This document shows positions 24,961 through 33,701 of a DNA stretch of 64,000 bases, in pieces (position 1 is the first letter of the stretch; each line of letters starts with the position of its first letter). The DNA is taken from assembly GCA_900149785.2 (NCBI GenBank), contig FSSI02000023.1:10480-74479 (forward strand), given 5' to 3'. Made by a program: the position numbers and the translations under genes. The notes beneath the pieces are model-generated. The model saw only the letters and a program-made list of their open reading frames with translations. It did not search any database and was not told where the DNA came from. This DNA is from Sodalinema lacuna_A. Its GTDB lineage: Bacteria > Cyanobacteriota > Cyanobacteriia > Cyanobacteriales > Geitlerinemataceae.

Positions 24961-24976
24961 AGGTGAGATGGACGTA

Positions 24977-25007
24977 GAACAACAACTAGAACAACAACTA
25001 GAACAAC
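24977..25007. repeat. 12-bp tandem repeat upstream of ndhM
   Basis: Two and a half copies of GAACAACAACTA lie 17-47 bases before the ndhM start, within its leader. They generate the spurious Cys-rich N-terminal extension. Confidence 0.8.
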
Positions 25008-25188
25008 CCACTGAATCGGTAAACCGACTGTAACCACCATCTAGCGGCGGGTTAACTCGCGGATTGTACCGATATTGTAACGGTCTGTTGCCGGTGCAGA
25101 CAATGTTTCTACCGTCTAGGGGAGAAGATGCGGCGAGACTCCTGCTAGGATTGAGGGCAGTAGTTGGTCATAGTTCAAAGAAAACGAC

Positions 25189-26085
25189 GTGAAAGACCCG
25201 TTTGTGCGATCGCCTCGTCTGGTCGATCCAGCAGACAACATTGTTCAGCAGGCCCGCCAAGGAAGTATTGCCGCCATCGTTCAGGTGTTAAATGATAACC
25301 TGACTGATCTCGGTGTGCGGACTCGGGCCGTCTTTGCTGACGGTTGGCTGCAACTTCTGTGTGAGTCTCCCCAGGCGGACGGCCTGAACATCGAAGAAGT
25401 GGTTGAGCGGATTCAAAATATCCTCGAAAGTATTTCACCGCGCAACATTCGCCGTGTGAATATCAACTGTCGGGTTGCACGAGAAGACCAACTCCTTTGG
25501 CTTGATGAAATCCGTCGCGATCCTGAAAATCAACTGTTATGGTCCGAACCGATCTCGATTCGACGGCCCAATCTCGTCAAACGACTCCTAACTCGGTTGC
25601 GCACCCCCAGCAGTCCCCGTAAGGTGGCCCTCCCTCGGCGGCTGCAACCGTCACAGCCTCGCAACCCCGATCGCGATCGCCAAACCTTGATTGGGGCGGT
25701 TATCGTTGTGATTGTATTGCTCCTCGGCGGCTTTTGGGCCTACCGAACCTGGATCGTATCCCTCCCCTCAGATTCAACAGATATCCCCCCGCAAGAGCCG
25801 GAAACGCCCCAAACCGAACCTTCCCCACCTCCCGCCACTCAGAGCGATCCCTTTGCTCAAGCCGTCACTCTGGCAGAACAGGCTTCTTTTGCTGGACAAA
25901 CGGCTCAAAGCCGCGCTGAATGGCTCGATTTAGCTGCCAAATGGCAACGGGCCGCTGATCTCATGGCTGAGGTTCCCCCCGATGATTCGCGCTACCAAAC
26001 GGCTCGCGATCGCACCCAACTCTATCGCCAAAATAGCCAAGTGGCTCAACAACGCGCTGAACAAGTTGATCAAGCCACAGATTAG
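25189..26085 (+). CDS. Single-pass membrane protein of unknown function
   Basis: The 298-residue protein starts with GTG at 25189. Residues 15-115 form an alpha/beta domain (IVQVLNDNLTDLGVRTRAVFADGWLQLL ... ISPRNIRRVNINCRV) resembling an N-terminal domain seen in several cyanobacterial proteins. A basic, Pro-rich linker leads to one membrane segment (about 166-187, TLIGAVIVVIVLLLGGFWAYRTW), and the outer part is Pro/Glu-rich followed by a helical TPR-like tail (SRAEWLDLAAKWQRAADLMAEVP). The gene is convergent with the DUF4340 gene, with seven bases between the stops. Confidence 0.72.
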   Translation: MKDPFVRSPRLVDPADNIVQQARQGSIAAIVQVLNDNLTDLGVRTRAVFADGWLQLLCESPQADGLNIEEVVERIQNILESISPRNIRRVNINCRVAREDQLLWLDEIRRDPENQLLWSEPISIRRPNLVKRLLTRLRTPSSPRKVALPRRLQPSQPRNPDRDRQTLIGAVIVVIVLLLGGFWAYRTWIVSLPSDSTDIPPQEPETPQTEPSPPPATQSDPFAQAVTLAEQASFAGQTAQSRAEWLDLAAKWQRAADLMAEVPPDDSRYQTARDRTQLYRQNSQVAQQRAEQVDQATD

Positions 26086-26092
26086 CTGTTCT

Positions 26093-27193
26093 TTAACTCG
26101 GCGGATCACTATTGTCGCCGTTCTCCCCGTCTTCTGAATCTGTCTCGGGAGTCTCTACCTCGGGAGTCTCGGTTTCAGGAGTCTCGGTTTCAGGAGTTTC
26201 CGTTTCAGGAGTCTCAGTCTCGGGAGTTTCCGTTTCAGGAGTCTCNTCGGTTTCAGGAGTCTCGGTTTCAGGAGTTTCCGTTTCAGGAGTCTCAGTCTCG
26301 GGAGTTTCCGTTTCAGGAGTCTCAGTCTCGGGAGTTTCCGTTTCAGGAGTCTCAGTCTCGGGAGTTTCCGTTTCAGGAGTCTCGGTTTCAGGAGTTTCCG
26401 TTTCAGGAGTCTCAGTCTCGGGAGTTTCCGTTTCAGGAGTCTCAGTCTCAGGTTCATCAACCTGTGGCGGCGCGGGTAGCGGTTGTGCTTGCCAATCCTC
26501 GGGAGAACGATTGACAGCATTTTCAATATTGAGAGGTAAGAGGAAAACAGAAACCTCTCCCGTCTCACTTGTCTCACTTGTCTCAGCCGTATTGTTGCCA
26601 TCATTCGCCTCAGAATCCGGCTCAGAATCCGGCTCAGGGACAACTTCCGAGTCAATTTCTTGGCCCTCATCCCCAGCACGAATCAAGCCATAGACAAAAC
26701 TGCCCGTAAAATCGCGATCGCCCACCCATAACTCCTGAACCTCGCCATTGTCCAACTCAATCCGCAAACGAGCGCGGGGAGTCTCCAACCCATACTCCGC
26801 CAAATTAGCCTCACTCGTGACAATCGGGCGATCGCTGCGAGCATTATCTAAGACCATCAACAGAAACGACACATAAGCATCATTAGCCGGATACTCTTGA
26901 GCCTCCGCCTCACCCTCGTGCAAAATGACCGCTTGCCAATCCGTTGTGGTAAAACTCGTTTCATCCTCCGAGGGAATCTGCAACGGCTCCTCAAGCCGCG
27001 TCAACTCTAGGGTATAGTCTTCACGGCGGAGGGTCATTTGACGAATCGCCTCAACCTCAAACTTAAACGCCTGTTGCTCTTGCTGACGTTGACGTTCCAA
27101 CTCCGGGGCGATCGCTCCTTCATACAACAGCACCCCACCACCAAAAATGATCGCCAACAGCAACAACACCTGAGTTGATCGCTTCAATTTCAT
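26093..27193 (-). CDS. DUF4340 protein with (ETP) repeat tail
   Basis: The protein has 366 codons from the ATG at 27193 (MKLKRSTQVLLLLAIIFGG). It has an N-terminal membrane anchor (residues 8-25), a DUF4340 domain (about 50-240, including TRLEEPLQIPSEDETSFTTTDW and YGLETPRARLRIELDNG) and a long acidic tail of ETPETET repeats. The tail is encoded by a tandem array of about 30 bp (26150-26450) that contains one unresolved base at 26246 and probably one collapsed or extra codon there, so its length is uncertain. The domain function is unknown. The upstream extension of 21 codons has no support. Confidence 0.75.
   Translation of the reverse strand: MKLKRSTQVLLLLAIIFGGGVLLYEGAIAPELERQRQQEQQAFKFEVEAIRQMTLRREDYTLELTRLEEPLQIPSEDETSFTTTDWQAVILHEGEAEAQEYPANDAYVSFLLMVLDNARSDRPIVTSEANLAEYGLETPRARLRIELDNGEVQELWVGDRDFTGSFVYGLIRAGDEGQEIDSEVVPEPDSEPDSEANDGNNTAETSETSETGEVSVFLLPLNIENAVNRSPEDWQAQPLPAPPQVDEPETETPETETPETETPETETPETETPETETPETETPETETPETETPETETPETETPETETPETETPETXETPETETPETETPETETPETETPETETPEVETPETDSEDGENGDNSDPPS
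26150..26450. repeat. Tandem array coding for ETPETET
   Basis: About ten copies of a 30-bp unit made from GTTTCAGGAGTCTCAGTCTC and GGGAGTTTCC, with small variants. It contains the ambiguous base 26246. Copy number is likely to vary between strains and to be mis-assembled. Confidence 0.9.
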
Positions 27194-27359
27194 CGCTTTC
27201 TCCTTAACACGTCTTAATCCCAACCCTGAAGCCGATAGAATAACAACAGCCCTCATCTCTGGCGTTTGGCTCTAGGTTGAAGCTACAAACCCAGGCCAGA
27301 TCCAGTCGGGCAGCGTTCCCAATCGCATAACACATAACATCTACATTTCATCGACATTT

Positions 27360-28340
27360 ATGGATATCCAGAACGGCTTTGTTGGCACCGTCGGCAACAC
27401 TCCCCTCATTCGTCTCAATAGCTTCAGTGATGAAACAGGGTGCGAAATCCTCGGAAAAGCCGAATTTCTCAATCCCGGAGGATCAGTCAAAGACCGAGCC
27501 GCCCTCTATATTATCGAAGATGCCGAAGCTCAGGGCCATCTGCGCCCAGGGGGAACCGTGGTTGAAGGCACAGCGGGAAATACGGGCATCGGTCTGACTC
27601 ATATTTGTAACGCCAAAGGCTATAAATGCCTCATTATCATCCCAGAAACCCAGTCCCAAGAAAAAATGGACGCCCTGCGAACCCTAGGCGCAGAAGTTCG
27701 CCCAGTTCCAGCGGTTCCCTACCGTGACCCCAATAACTACGTTAAGATCTCAGGTCGTCTGGCGGCGGAAATGGACAATGCCATCTGGGCCAATCAGTTC
27801 GACAACATTGCTAACCGTCGCGCTCATTATGAAACCACAGCCCCCGAAATTTGGGCGCAAACCGAGGGGAAAATTGATGCTTGGGTCTCCGCTACGGGAA
27901 CCGGTGGCACCTATGCCGGAGCCGCTATGTTTTTCAAAGAGAAGAATCCCCAGGTCAAATGTGTCGTCGCCGATCCCATGGGAAGTGGTTTATATAGCTA
28001 CGTCAAAACCGGCGAGATCAATAGCAGCGGTAATTCTATTACTGAAGGGATTGGCAATAGTCGGATCACGGCCAATATGGAGGGTGCGCCTATTGATGAT
28101 GCGATTCAGATCGATGATACGGAAGCGGTGCGAGTGGTCTATCAGCTATTACGCAAAGATGGCCTGTTTATGGGAGGTTCCGTCGGCATTAACGTGGGTG
28201 CGGCTGTGGCCTTAGCCAAGGAACTCGGCCCCGGCCATACTATTGTCACGGTGTTATGTGATAGTGGCTCTCGCTATCAATCTCGGCTCTATAACTCTGA
28301 CTGGTTAGCGGCCAAAGGTCTTTCTGTACCAAGCTTATAG
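27360..28340 (+). CDS. cysK: Cysteine synthase A
   Basis: CysK makes cysteine from O-acetylserine and sulfide. The 326-residue PLP protein contains FVGTVGNTPLIRL, the PLP lysine in NPGGSVKDRAA, VEGTAGNTGIGL (phosphate loop), SATGTGGTYAGAA and a C-terminal LCDSGSRYQSRLY, all typical of the family. Start MDIQNGFVGT. It is one of four sulfur-amino-acid genes in the window, and lies convergent with the Cys-repeat lipoprotein. Confidence 0.94.
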   Translation: MDIQNGFVGTVGNTPLIRLNSFSDETGCEILGKAEFLNPGGSVKDRAALYIIEDAEAQGHLRPGGTVVEGTAGNTGIGLTHICNAKGYKCLIIIPETQSQEKMDALRTLGAEVRPVPAVPYRDPNNYVKISGRLAAEMDNAIWANQFDNIANRRAHYETTAPEIWAQTEGKIDAWVSATGTGGTYAGAAMFFKEKNPQVKCVVADPMGSGLYSYVKTGEINSSGNSITEGIGNSRITANMEGAPIDDAIQIDDTEAVRVVYQLLRKDGLFMGGSVGINVGAAVALAKELGPGHTIVTVLCDSGSRYQSRLYNSDWLAAKGLSVPSL

Positions 28341-28440
28341 CCACGGGGAGTCCAGACGCTGGTTACCCTTGTTGTCTTGAGGGGTTGGCCGCTCTGTTGG
28401 TGCTGCGATCGCAACAACCAACAGAGAGATCAGTCTTGAA

Positions 28441-28668
28441 TTATCCTGCGCCGGGATCTCCAGCACAAGGATCGCTCTCATTGGATTTGCCAGCACAGGG
28501 GTCTCCAGCACAGGGGTCTTCGGATTTACCCGCACAGGGGTCTCCGGCACAAGGATCACTCACTCCAGCCGGTGCATTTTGTCCAGCACAGGGGTTGGCG
28601 CATCCAAAGGCTAAACCTAACCCGAGAATTGAGGCGATGGACATATTGGCTAAATAGCGGACTTTCAT
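28441..28668 (-). CDS. Small Cys-repeat lipoprotein (DPCAG repeats)
   Basis: The 75-residue protein has a signal peptide (MKVRYLANMSIASILGLGLAFGC) whose LAFGC looks like a lipobox, and a mature part of about 50 residues made of six NPCAG/DPCAG units separated by Lys/Ser/Glu, ending DPGAG. Six Cys in a regular spacing suggest metal or redox chemistry; no named family is certain, although short Cys-Pro-rich repeat lipoproteins occur in other bacteria. A good Shine-Dalgarno AGGAG lies eight bases before the ATG. The stop is 100 bases from the end of cysK, tail to tail. Confidence 0.68.
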   Translation of the reverse strand: MKVRYLANMSIASILGLGLAFGCANPCAGQNAPAGVSDPCAGDPCAGKSEDPCAGDPCAGKSNESDPCAGDPGAG

Positions 28669-28956
28669 AGAGATATCTCCTAGAAGGGGTCATCAGGGTT
28701 GACGTGTTATGGCAGTTACGCTCGCGATCGCAATTCGGTTTTGTGGTGTTACGAGTCGCGAGTATCTCGGTCAGTTGGCTGGGTTCCCTTCAAAATCCTC
28801 ATCAAAACTTTAACCGGTCAATATCTTGGGGGGGATGGCTCTCGATATACTTGGATTAGGGAAACTCTATTTTTTTGGAAGATGATCGAGAACTCATCGG
28901 GAACTTAAGCATTTCCCCTCCAGTTCTACGAGTCTTCCAACCACAGGACTTGTCTC

Positions 28957-29712
28957 ATGTCAACCCCACCCCGACAAATCGTAATTGGCGATGTCCATGG
29001 TCATTACGATACTCTAGTCCGACTGTTGGACAGCCTCGACTTAAAAGACGGCGATCGCGTGGATTTTTTAGGTGATCTCATCGATCGCGGTCCGGCCAGT
29101 TATCAAGTCGTGGACTTAATCATGTCTCATCCGTCCTATTACGCGATTCGAGGCAACCATGAAGAAATGATGTTGTCGGCCCTCGTCTATGGCCAACATG
29201 ACGATCGCTATTTTGATTTTTGGCTCAGCGGTGGTGGCGACCTCACCCTAGAAAGCTATCCCAATTCTGGGGTGATGTATGAACACCTCGACTGGCTCGA
29301 ATCCCTACCCGCCTACCGCGATCGCGGGGATGTTTGGCTCGTTCACGCCGGTGTCAACCCCCATCTGCCCATCTCCCAACAGTCGAGTCAAGAATTTTGC
29401 TGGATTCGCGATGTCTTCCATCGTCAAACACAACCCTATTTTCCCGACAAATTAATTATTATTGGACATACCATTACCTTTACCTTTCCGGGAGTCAAAT
29501 CGGGACAACTGGTTCGTGGCTGTGGTTGGCTCGGGATTGATACCGGAGTCTATACCCTTGAAAGCGGCTGGCTGAGCGCCGTTGACGTTACTCAGCAACA
29601 GGTCTATCAGGCCAATGTTTGGCAAGAAAGCCTGCGATCGCTCCCCTGGGATGAGGCAACTGTCAGCATTGACCCCAACAAAGTTCGTCGTCGCCGCTTT
29701 GCCCTGAAATGA
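28957..29712 (+). CDS. Calcineurin-like metallophosphatase (serine/threonine phosphatase family)
   Basis: The 251-residue protein has the PPP/ApaH motifs in order: IGDVHGHYDTLVRLLDSL (GDxHG), FLGDLIDRGPASYQVVDL (GDxxDRG) and AIRGNHEEMML (GNHE), with His residues in VHAGVNPHLP and IIGHTITF completing the metal site. The layout resembles bacterial serine/threonine phosphatases such as PrpA, or diadenosine tetraphosphatase. The substrate cannot be told. Start MSTPPRQIVIGDVHGH is standard. It lies alone. Confidence 0.88.
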   Translation: MSTPPRQIVIGDVHGHYDTLVRLLDSLDLKDGDRVDFLGDLIDRGPASYQVVDLIMSHPSYYAIRGNHEEMMLSALVYGQHDDRYFDFWLSGGGDLTLESYPNSGVMYEHLDWLESLPAYRDRGDVWLVHAGVNPHLPISQQSSQEFCWIRDVFHRQTQPYFPDKLIIIGHTITFTFPGVKSGQLVRGCGWLGIDTGVYTLESGWLSAVDVTQQQVYQANVWQESLRSLPWDEATVSIDPNKVRRRRFALK

Positions 29713-29833
29713 TCCCCAACTGCTCCTGAGGCCGATCCTCAGCAAAAGACAATGCTAGGATAACCTCTGTGACGACTGTCTATACTGATCGCCACGTGTG
29801 ATCTCAGCCGTTCAACGTACAGGGGTTTTGGTG

Positions 29834-31837
29834 ATGAGGAAAAAAACAAACCTATCGTTCGAGCGATCGCAGCGGGAATCTCACTCCCCAACTCAGGTGA
29901 TCGAACGGAACCAGCAGCAACCAGACCGACAACGCCAGATGACCCCACAACGCCAGCGAAATTGGACATCCTGGCTTCCGGGCTGGCAATTCTGGACCCT
30001 CGTGTTTGGTGTCGGAACCGTCGGGACCGCCATTACCGCCGCCGCCTTGCTACTGACCTTACCGACGGTTCCCAATTGTCCCCGCATCTTCTGGCCCACC
30101 GCCTCAGCCTCGATGCGCCTCTATTGTGGACAATTGGCCGCCGAGAAACAAACCGTTGACGATATCCTCGAAGCGATCGACCTGGTGAGTGAACTGCCCG
30201 AGGATCATGGCCTACGCCCTAGAATTAACCAGCAAATTGAACTGTGGACTCAAGATCTCCTCGATTTAGCCGAAACCTCCTTCCATGACGGTCAGTTCTT
30301 AGAGGCGATCGACATTGCGCGACGGATTCCCACCCAGGAACTCTCTCCAAGCGCTCAAGCCACGATTGAACCGGTCATTGAACAGCGTATCGAGGCCTGG
30401 AAAGCCATTTGGACCGAAGCCGAAGATCTCTACGCTGACATTGAAGATCACCTCAAAAACCGCCGTTGGAACTTGGCTTTTGCCGCCGCCACACGCCTGC
30501 GTGCTGTGGAAAATCAACATTGGCGTGTCACCAAATATGAGGAAATTACCCAGCGGGTGCAACAGGCTCGTAATGATGTCAACCAACTGGCCCAGGCGCG
30601 GAACCTCGCCAACCAACGCACGCTCGATAGTTTCCTCGAAGCCATCAATCTTGCCGAACAGATTGGTTTAGATTCCTTTGCCTATGCCAGCGCTCAAGAG
30701 GCGTTGCAGGAGTTTGGCCGGGCGATGTTGGATTTAGCCGATGCGGAACTGGCGGCCCAAAACCTCACGGAAGCCATTGGTATCGCCCGGCGGGTTCCTG
30801 CTAGCACCCAGTTAAAAGAGGAAGCCGATGATTTTGTGATTTTAGCCCGAGGTGAATTTCTGGCCTGGCAGCCGAGCGTCAGAAGTTTAGAAAATGCCAT
30901 CACTCAGGCTCAACGGATTCCTCTGGAGAGTCCGTTGCACGATCGCGCCCAAACTCGGATTAGACAATGGCAAACGGCCATCGATCAGGTGGCAGTTCTC
31001 GAACGCGCCCGCAATACCGCTCGTACGGGCAGTATTGCCGATTTGACAACGGCCATTTCTCAGGCAGAACTGATCTCGGATACGACCTCTCTCTATGATG
31101 AGGCCCAGCAAGAGATTGACCGTTGGCGCAATCAGTTACAAACCAATCAGGATCGTCCCATTTTGCAGCGGGCCGAAGCCTTGGCCCGTCAGGGAAATTA
31201 TCAACAGGCGATCGCTCAAGCCCAGCGGATTAGTCCTTCACGGGCGCTGTATACTGAGGCCCAAGATCAGGTCAACCGTTGGCAACGGACGATTAGTGAA
31301 CAACGCGATCGCCCCCTACTTTCTCAGGCTGAACGTCAGGCGAATGCCGGGAACCTCGATGATGCCATCGCCACGGCCCGGCGCATCCCCTCCGATAGTG
31401 CCTTGGCCGGAGACGCACAAACGGCGATCGCCCGTTGGAATAGCGCTCAGCGCGATCGCGATCTCCTCGATCAAGCCTATCGTCTCGCCAATGGCGGTTC
31501 GGCGGAATCCCTCGAATCAGCCATTCGCACCGCTAACGGCATTACCCGCTATGGCGGCCAGCGGGCCGATGCCGATCGCCTCATCCGTAATCTCGGTTGG
31601 GAACTCCTGGAGTTAGCGGAGTCCCAGGCTTGGCGGAGTTTGGAGGGGGCGATCGCGATCGCGGAGCGCATCCCCAGTTACACCGAAGCCCACGCTGAGG
31701 CCCAACGGCTCATCCGCGATTGGGATGCCCAGTTGAATCCCCCTCCCCCGCCAGAACCGGATTTGCAACGTAAGTTTGATGAGGGAATCCCCATTGACTG
31801 GGATGGCTCGGTGATTGATAATTCCCTAGATGAGTAG
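29834..31837 (+). CDS. Membrane-anchored helical repeat protein (IARRIP repeats)
   Basis: The product has 667 residues from the ATG at 29834, preceded by AGGGG; a GTG at 29798 is an alternative. Residues 1-45 are basic and cytoplasmic, followed by one membrane segment (about 50-75, FWTLVFGVGTVGTAITAAALLL). Then come eight degenerate helical repeats of 60-75 residues, each with an EAI.IARRIP-type motif (EAIDIARRIP, EAIGIARRVP, NAITQAQRIP, QAIAQAQRIS, DAIATARRIP, GAIAIAERIP). It resembles TPR-like cyanobacterial proteins often labelled chromosome segregation ATPase, but no ATPase motif is present. It is probably a scaffold. Confidence 0.78.
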   Translation: MRKKTNLSFERSQRESHSPTQVIERNQQQPDRQRQMTPQRQRNWTSWLPGWQFWTLVFGVGTVGTAITAAALLLTLPTVPNCPRIFWPTASASMRLYCGQLAAEKQTVDDILEAIDLVSELPEDHGLRPRINQQIELWTQDLLDLAETSFHDGQFLEAIDIARRIPTQELSPSAQATIEPVIEQRIEAWKAIWTEAEDLYADIEDHLKNRRWNLAFAAATRLRAVENQHWRVTKYEEITQRVQQARNDVNQLAQARNLANQRTLDSFLEAINLAEQIGLDSFAYASAQEALQEFGRAMLDLADAELAAQNLTEAIGIARRVPASTQLKEEADDFVILARGEFLAWQPSVRSLENAITQAQRIPLESPLHDRAQTRIRQWQTAIDQVAVLERARNTARTGSIADLTTAISQAELISDTTSLYDEAQQEIDRWRNQLQTNQDRPILQRAEALARQGNYQQAIAQAQRISPSRALYTEAQDQVNRWQRTISEQRDRPLLSQAERQANAGNLDDAIATARRIPSDSALAGDAQTAIARWNSAQRDRDLLDQAYRLANGGSAESLESAIRTANGITRYGGQRADADRLIRNLGWELLELAESQAWRSLEGAIAIAERIPSYTEAHAEAQRLIRDWDAQLNPPPPPEPDLQRKFDEGIPIDWDGSVIDNSLDE

Positions 31838-31868
31838 GTGTTTCTAGTAGGCGTTTCTAGTAGGCGTT
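31838..31868. repeat. 13-bp tandem repeat TTTCTAGTAGGCG
   Basis: Two and a half copies fill the 32 bases between the repeat-protein stop and the stop of the minus-strand GH13 gene. Confidence 0.75.
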
Positions 31869-31869
31869 T

Positions 31870-33540
31870 CTAGTGGACTTTCCCAAACAAGCAAATATCA
31901 AAAGACTGAAGCATCTCGGGAATGGTCATCACAGCACCGGTTTCATAGTGATTCGACAGTAACACCGTCCAATTGTCGCGATCGATGGGTTCATCGAGAT
32001 CTAGCGGCTTCTGGAAGGAAAAGTTAATCACCACTAAAATTGTCTCTTCGTCAGTTTCTCGTAAATAGGCTAAATGCTCATGGGGATAGTAAATCAGCGA
32101 TCGCCAACGTCCCCGTTGCAAGGCTGGGCTTTTTTGGTACAACTGAATCAAGCGACGATAGAAATTCAGTAGTGAATCGGGGTTTTTCCACGCCTTCTCA
32201 ACATTCAAAGCCGTGTAATTGGGGTGAACCGGTAGCCAAGGTTCCACATCCTTACCAAAGCTAAACCCCGCTTGCGGTGAGTCATCCCACTGCATCGGCG
32301 TTCGGGACCCGTCACGCTGTTCGGGAACTTCCCCACTGGTACTCGGGGCGATCGCTTTATCCCGTAATTTCTCTGGGGGAATCTCCTCGTGATCGACCAT
32401 TCCCAATTCTTGGCCATAATACAAAACCGGGGTTCCCCGCACGGTTAATAATAAGGTAGCCGCTGCTTGGGCGATCGCATGGGAATCAATACAAAGACTA
32501 CATTCAACCCAGCGAGATAAATGGCGTGGAATATCATGATTATCAAAAAAGTACACCGGTTGCGCCCCGGCGGGTGTCACTAATTCTTTATGTTCAATTT
32601 CCCGTTGTAAATAGCCCGGATACCAGGGACTAAAGGCAAACTCAAAGGTAAAGGGCAGATGAAGTTCGTCGTTATGAGCGCCATAAAAGGTGTTGGATTC
32701 ATACAGGCGATTGTCGATGAAGGTTTCGCCAATGAGTAGGCGATCGCCATACTCGTCCAAAATTTCACGAATCTCCCGCACAATCTCATGATTTTCTGGG
32801 AGGTTCTTTTCGTACAAATGATGATAATTATTATAGTCATTCTTATCATTTGTACCAAATTTGAGCGGATTATCTCGAAAGAATTTATCCTTACTATACA
32901 CACTTGACGCATCTAAGCGAAAGCCATCGACTCCCTGATCGAGCCAAAAGCGAACCACATCATAGATGGCATCCCGTACCTCATGATTGCGCCAATTTAA
33001 ATCCGGTTGATTCTTGTTAAACGTATGAAAATAATACTGTTGACGAGCCTCACAATACGTCCAACCCGTGCCACCAAAATAAGATAACCAATTATTCGGG
33101 AGATTGTCCTTATAGCCTTCTTGCCATAAATACCAATCAGCTTTCGGATTATCCCGATCTTGTTTAGACTCTAAAAACCAATCATGTTGATTGGAAGTAT
33201 GGTTCAACACCAAATCCAAAATAACCTTAATCTCTCGTTGATGACATTCCTGCAATAATTGCTCGAAATCTGCCATTGTCCCAAAAATAGGGCAAATCTC
33301 CAGATAGTCACTGACATCATAACCATTGTCCATCATCGGAGACTTATTGATGGGAGACAACCAAATTGCATTAATTCCCAAAGATGTTTCACTCTCAGGA
33401 TTACCATCATTCAAATAATCTAAGCGCTGAATAATGCCCTGAAGATCCCCAATTCCGTCTCCATTGGCATCGGCAAACGTCAGAGGATAAATCTGATAAA
33501 TAATTCCCTTTTCCCACCAAAGTTGTCCAGTTTGGGTCAT
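31870..33540 (-). CDS. GH13 alpha-glucosidase / oligo-1,6-glucosidase-type enzyme
   Basis: The 556-residue glycoside hydrolase has IIYQIYPLTFADANGDGIGDLQGI at the start, DLVLNHTSNQHDW, the nucleophile in GFRLDASSVY, the acid/base Glu in LLIGETFIDN and the transition-state Asp in FFDNHDIPRH, all four GH13 regions. The QPDLNWRNHEVRD pattern and overall size point to the oligo-glucosidase / trehalose-hydrolase / sucrose hydrolase branch rather than large glycogen enzymes. The ATG at 33540 (MTQTGQLWWEKG) is preferred. The substrate is unresolved. It is a single gene. Confidence 0.9.
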   Translation of the reverse strand: MTQTGQLWWEKGIIYQIYPLTFADANGDGIGDLQGIIQRLDYLNDGNPESETSLGINAIWLSPINKSPMMDNGYDVSDYLEICPIFGTMADFEQLLQECHQREIKVILDLVLNHTSNQHDWFLESKQDRDNPKADWYLWQEGYKDNLPNNWLSYFGGTGWTYCEARQQYYFHTFNKNQPDLNWRNHEVRDAIYDVVRFWLDQGVDGFRLDASSVYSKDKFFRDNPLKFGTNDKNDYNNYHHLYEKNLPENHEIVREIREILDEYGDRLLIGETFIDNRLYESNTFYGAHNDELHLPFTFEFAFSPWYPGYLQREIEHKELVTPAGAQPVYFFDNHDIPRHLSRWVECSLCIDSHAIAQAAATLLLTVRGTPVLYYGQELGMVDHEEIPPEKLRDKAIAPSTSGEVPEQRDGSRTPMQWDDSPQAGFSFGKDVEPWLPVHPNYTALNVEKAWKNPDSLLNFYRRLIQLYQKSPALQRGRWRSLIYYPHEHLAYLRETDEETILVVINFSFQKPLDLDEPIDRDNWTVLLSNHYETGAVMTIPEMLQSFDICLFGKVH

Positions 33541-33583
33541 ACGAGTAAGTCCGATCAATTATCAATAATTAACAGTCAACAAG

Positions 33584-33616
33584 AAGCCATGCCGTGCTTA
33601 GAGTACGCCATGGCTT
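33584..33616. repeat. Inverted repeat with long stem
   Basis: AAGCCATG-C-CGTGC pairs with GTACG-C-CATGGCTT, about 13 bp with one mismatch pair and one wobble, around a 5-base loop. It lies between the minus-strand hydrolase and GH13 genes, so it may act as the terminator of the hydrolase gene; a T-run is missing. Confidence 0.45.
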
Positions 33617-33701
33617 GCAGCCTAGATTTTTCCGGGGCGAACCCAGTTAAATTTCAACGACCATGACCTCAAACACCATGAATCGTCTTCCGGGACTCAG
33701 C

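Noticed and set aside
26112..26693. 193-codon plus-strand frame of SVSGVSV repeats
   Set aside because: It is the mirror reading of the ETPETET array in the DUF4340 gene; no start signal or other domain.
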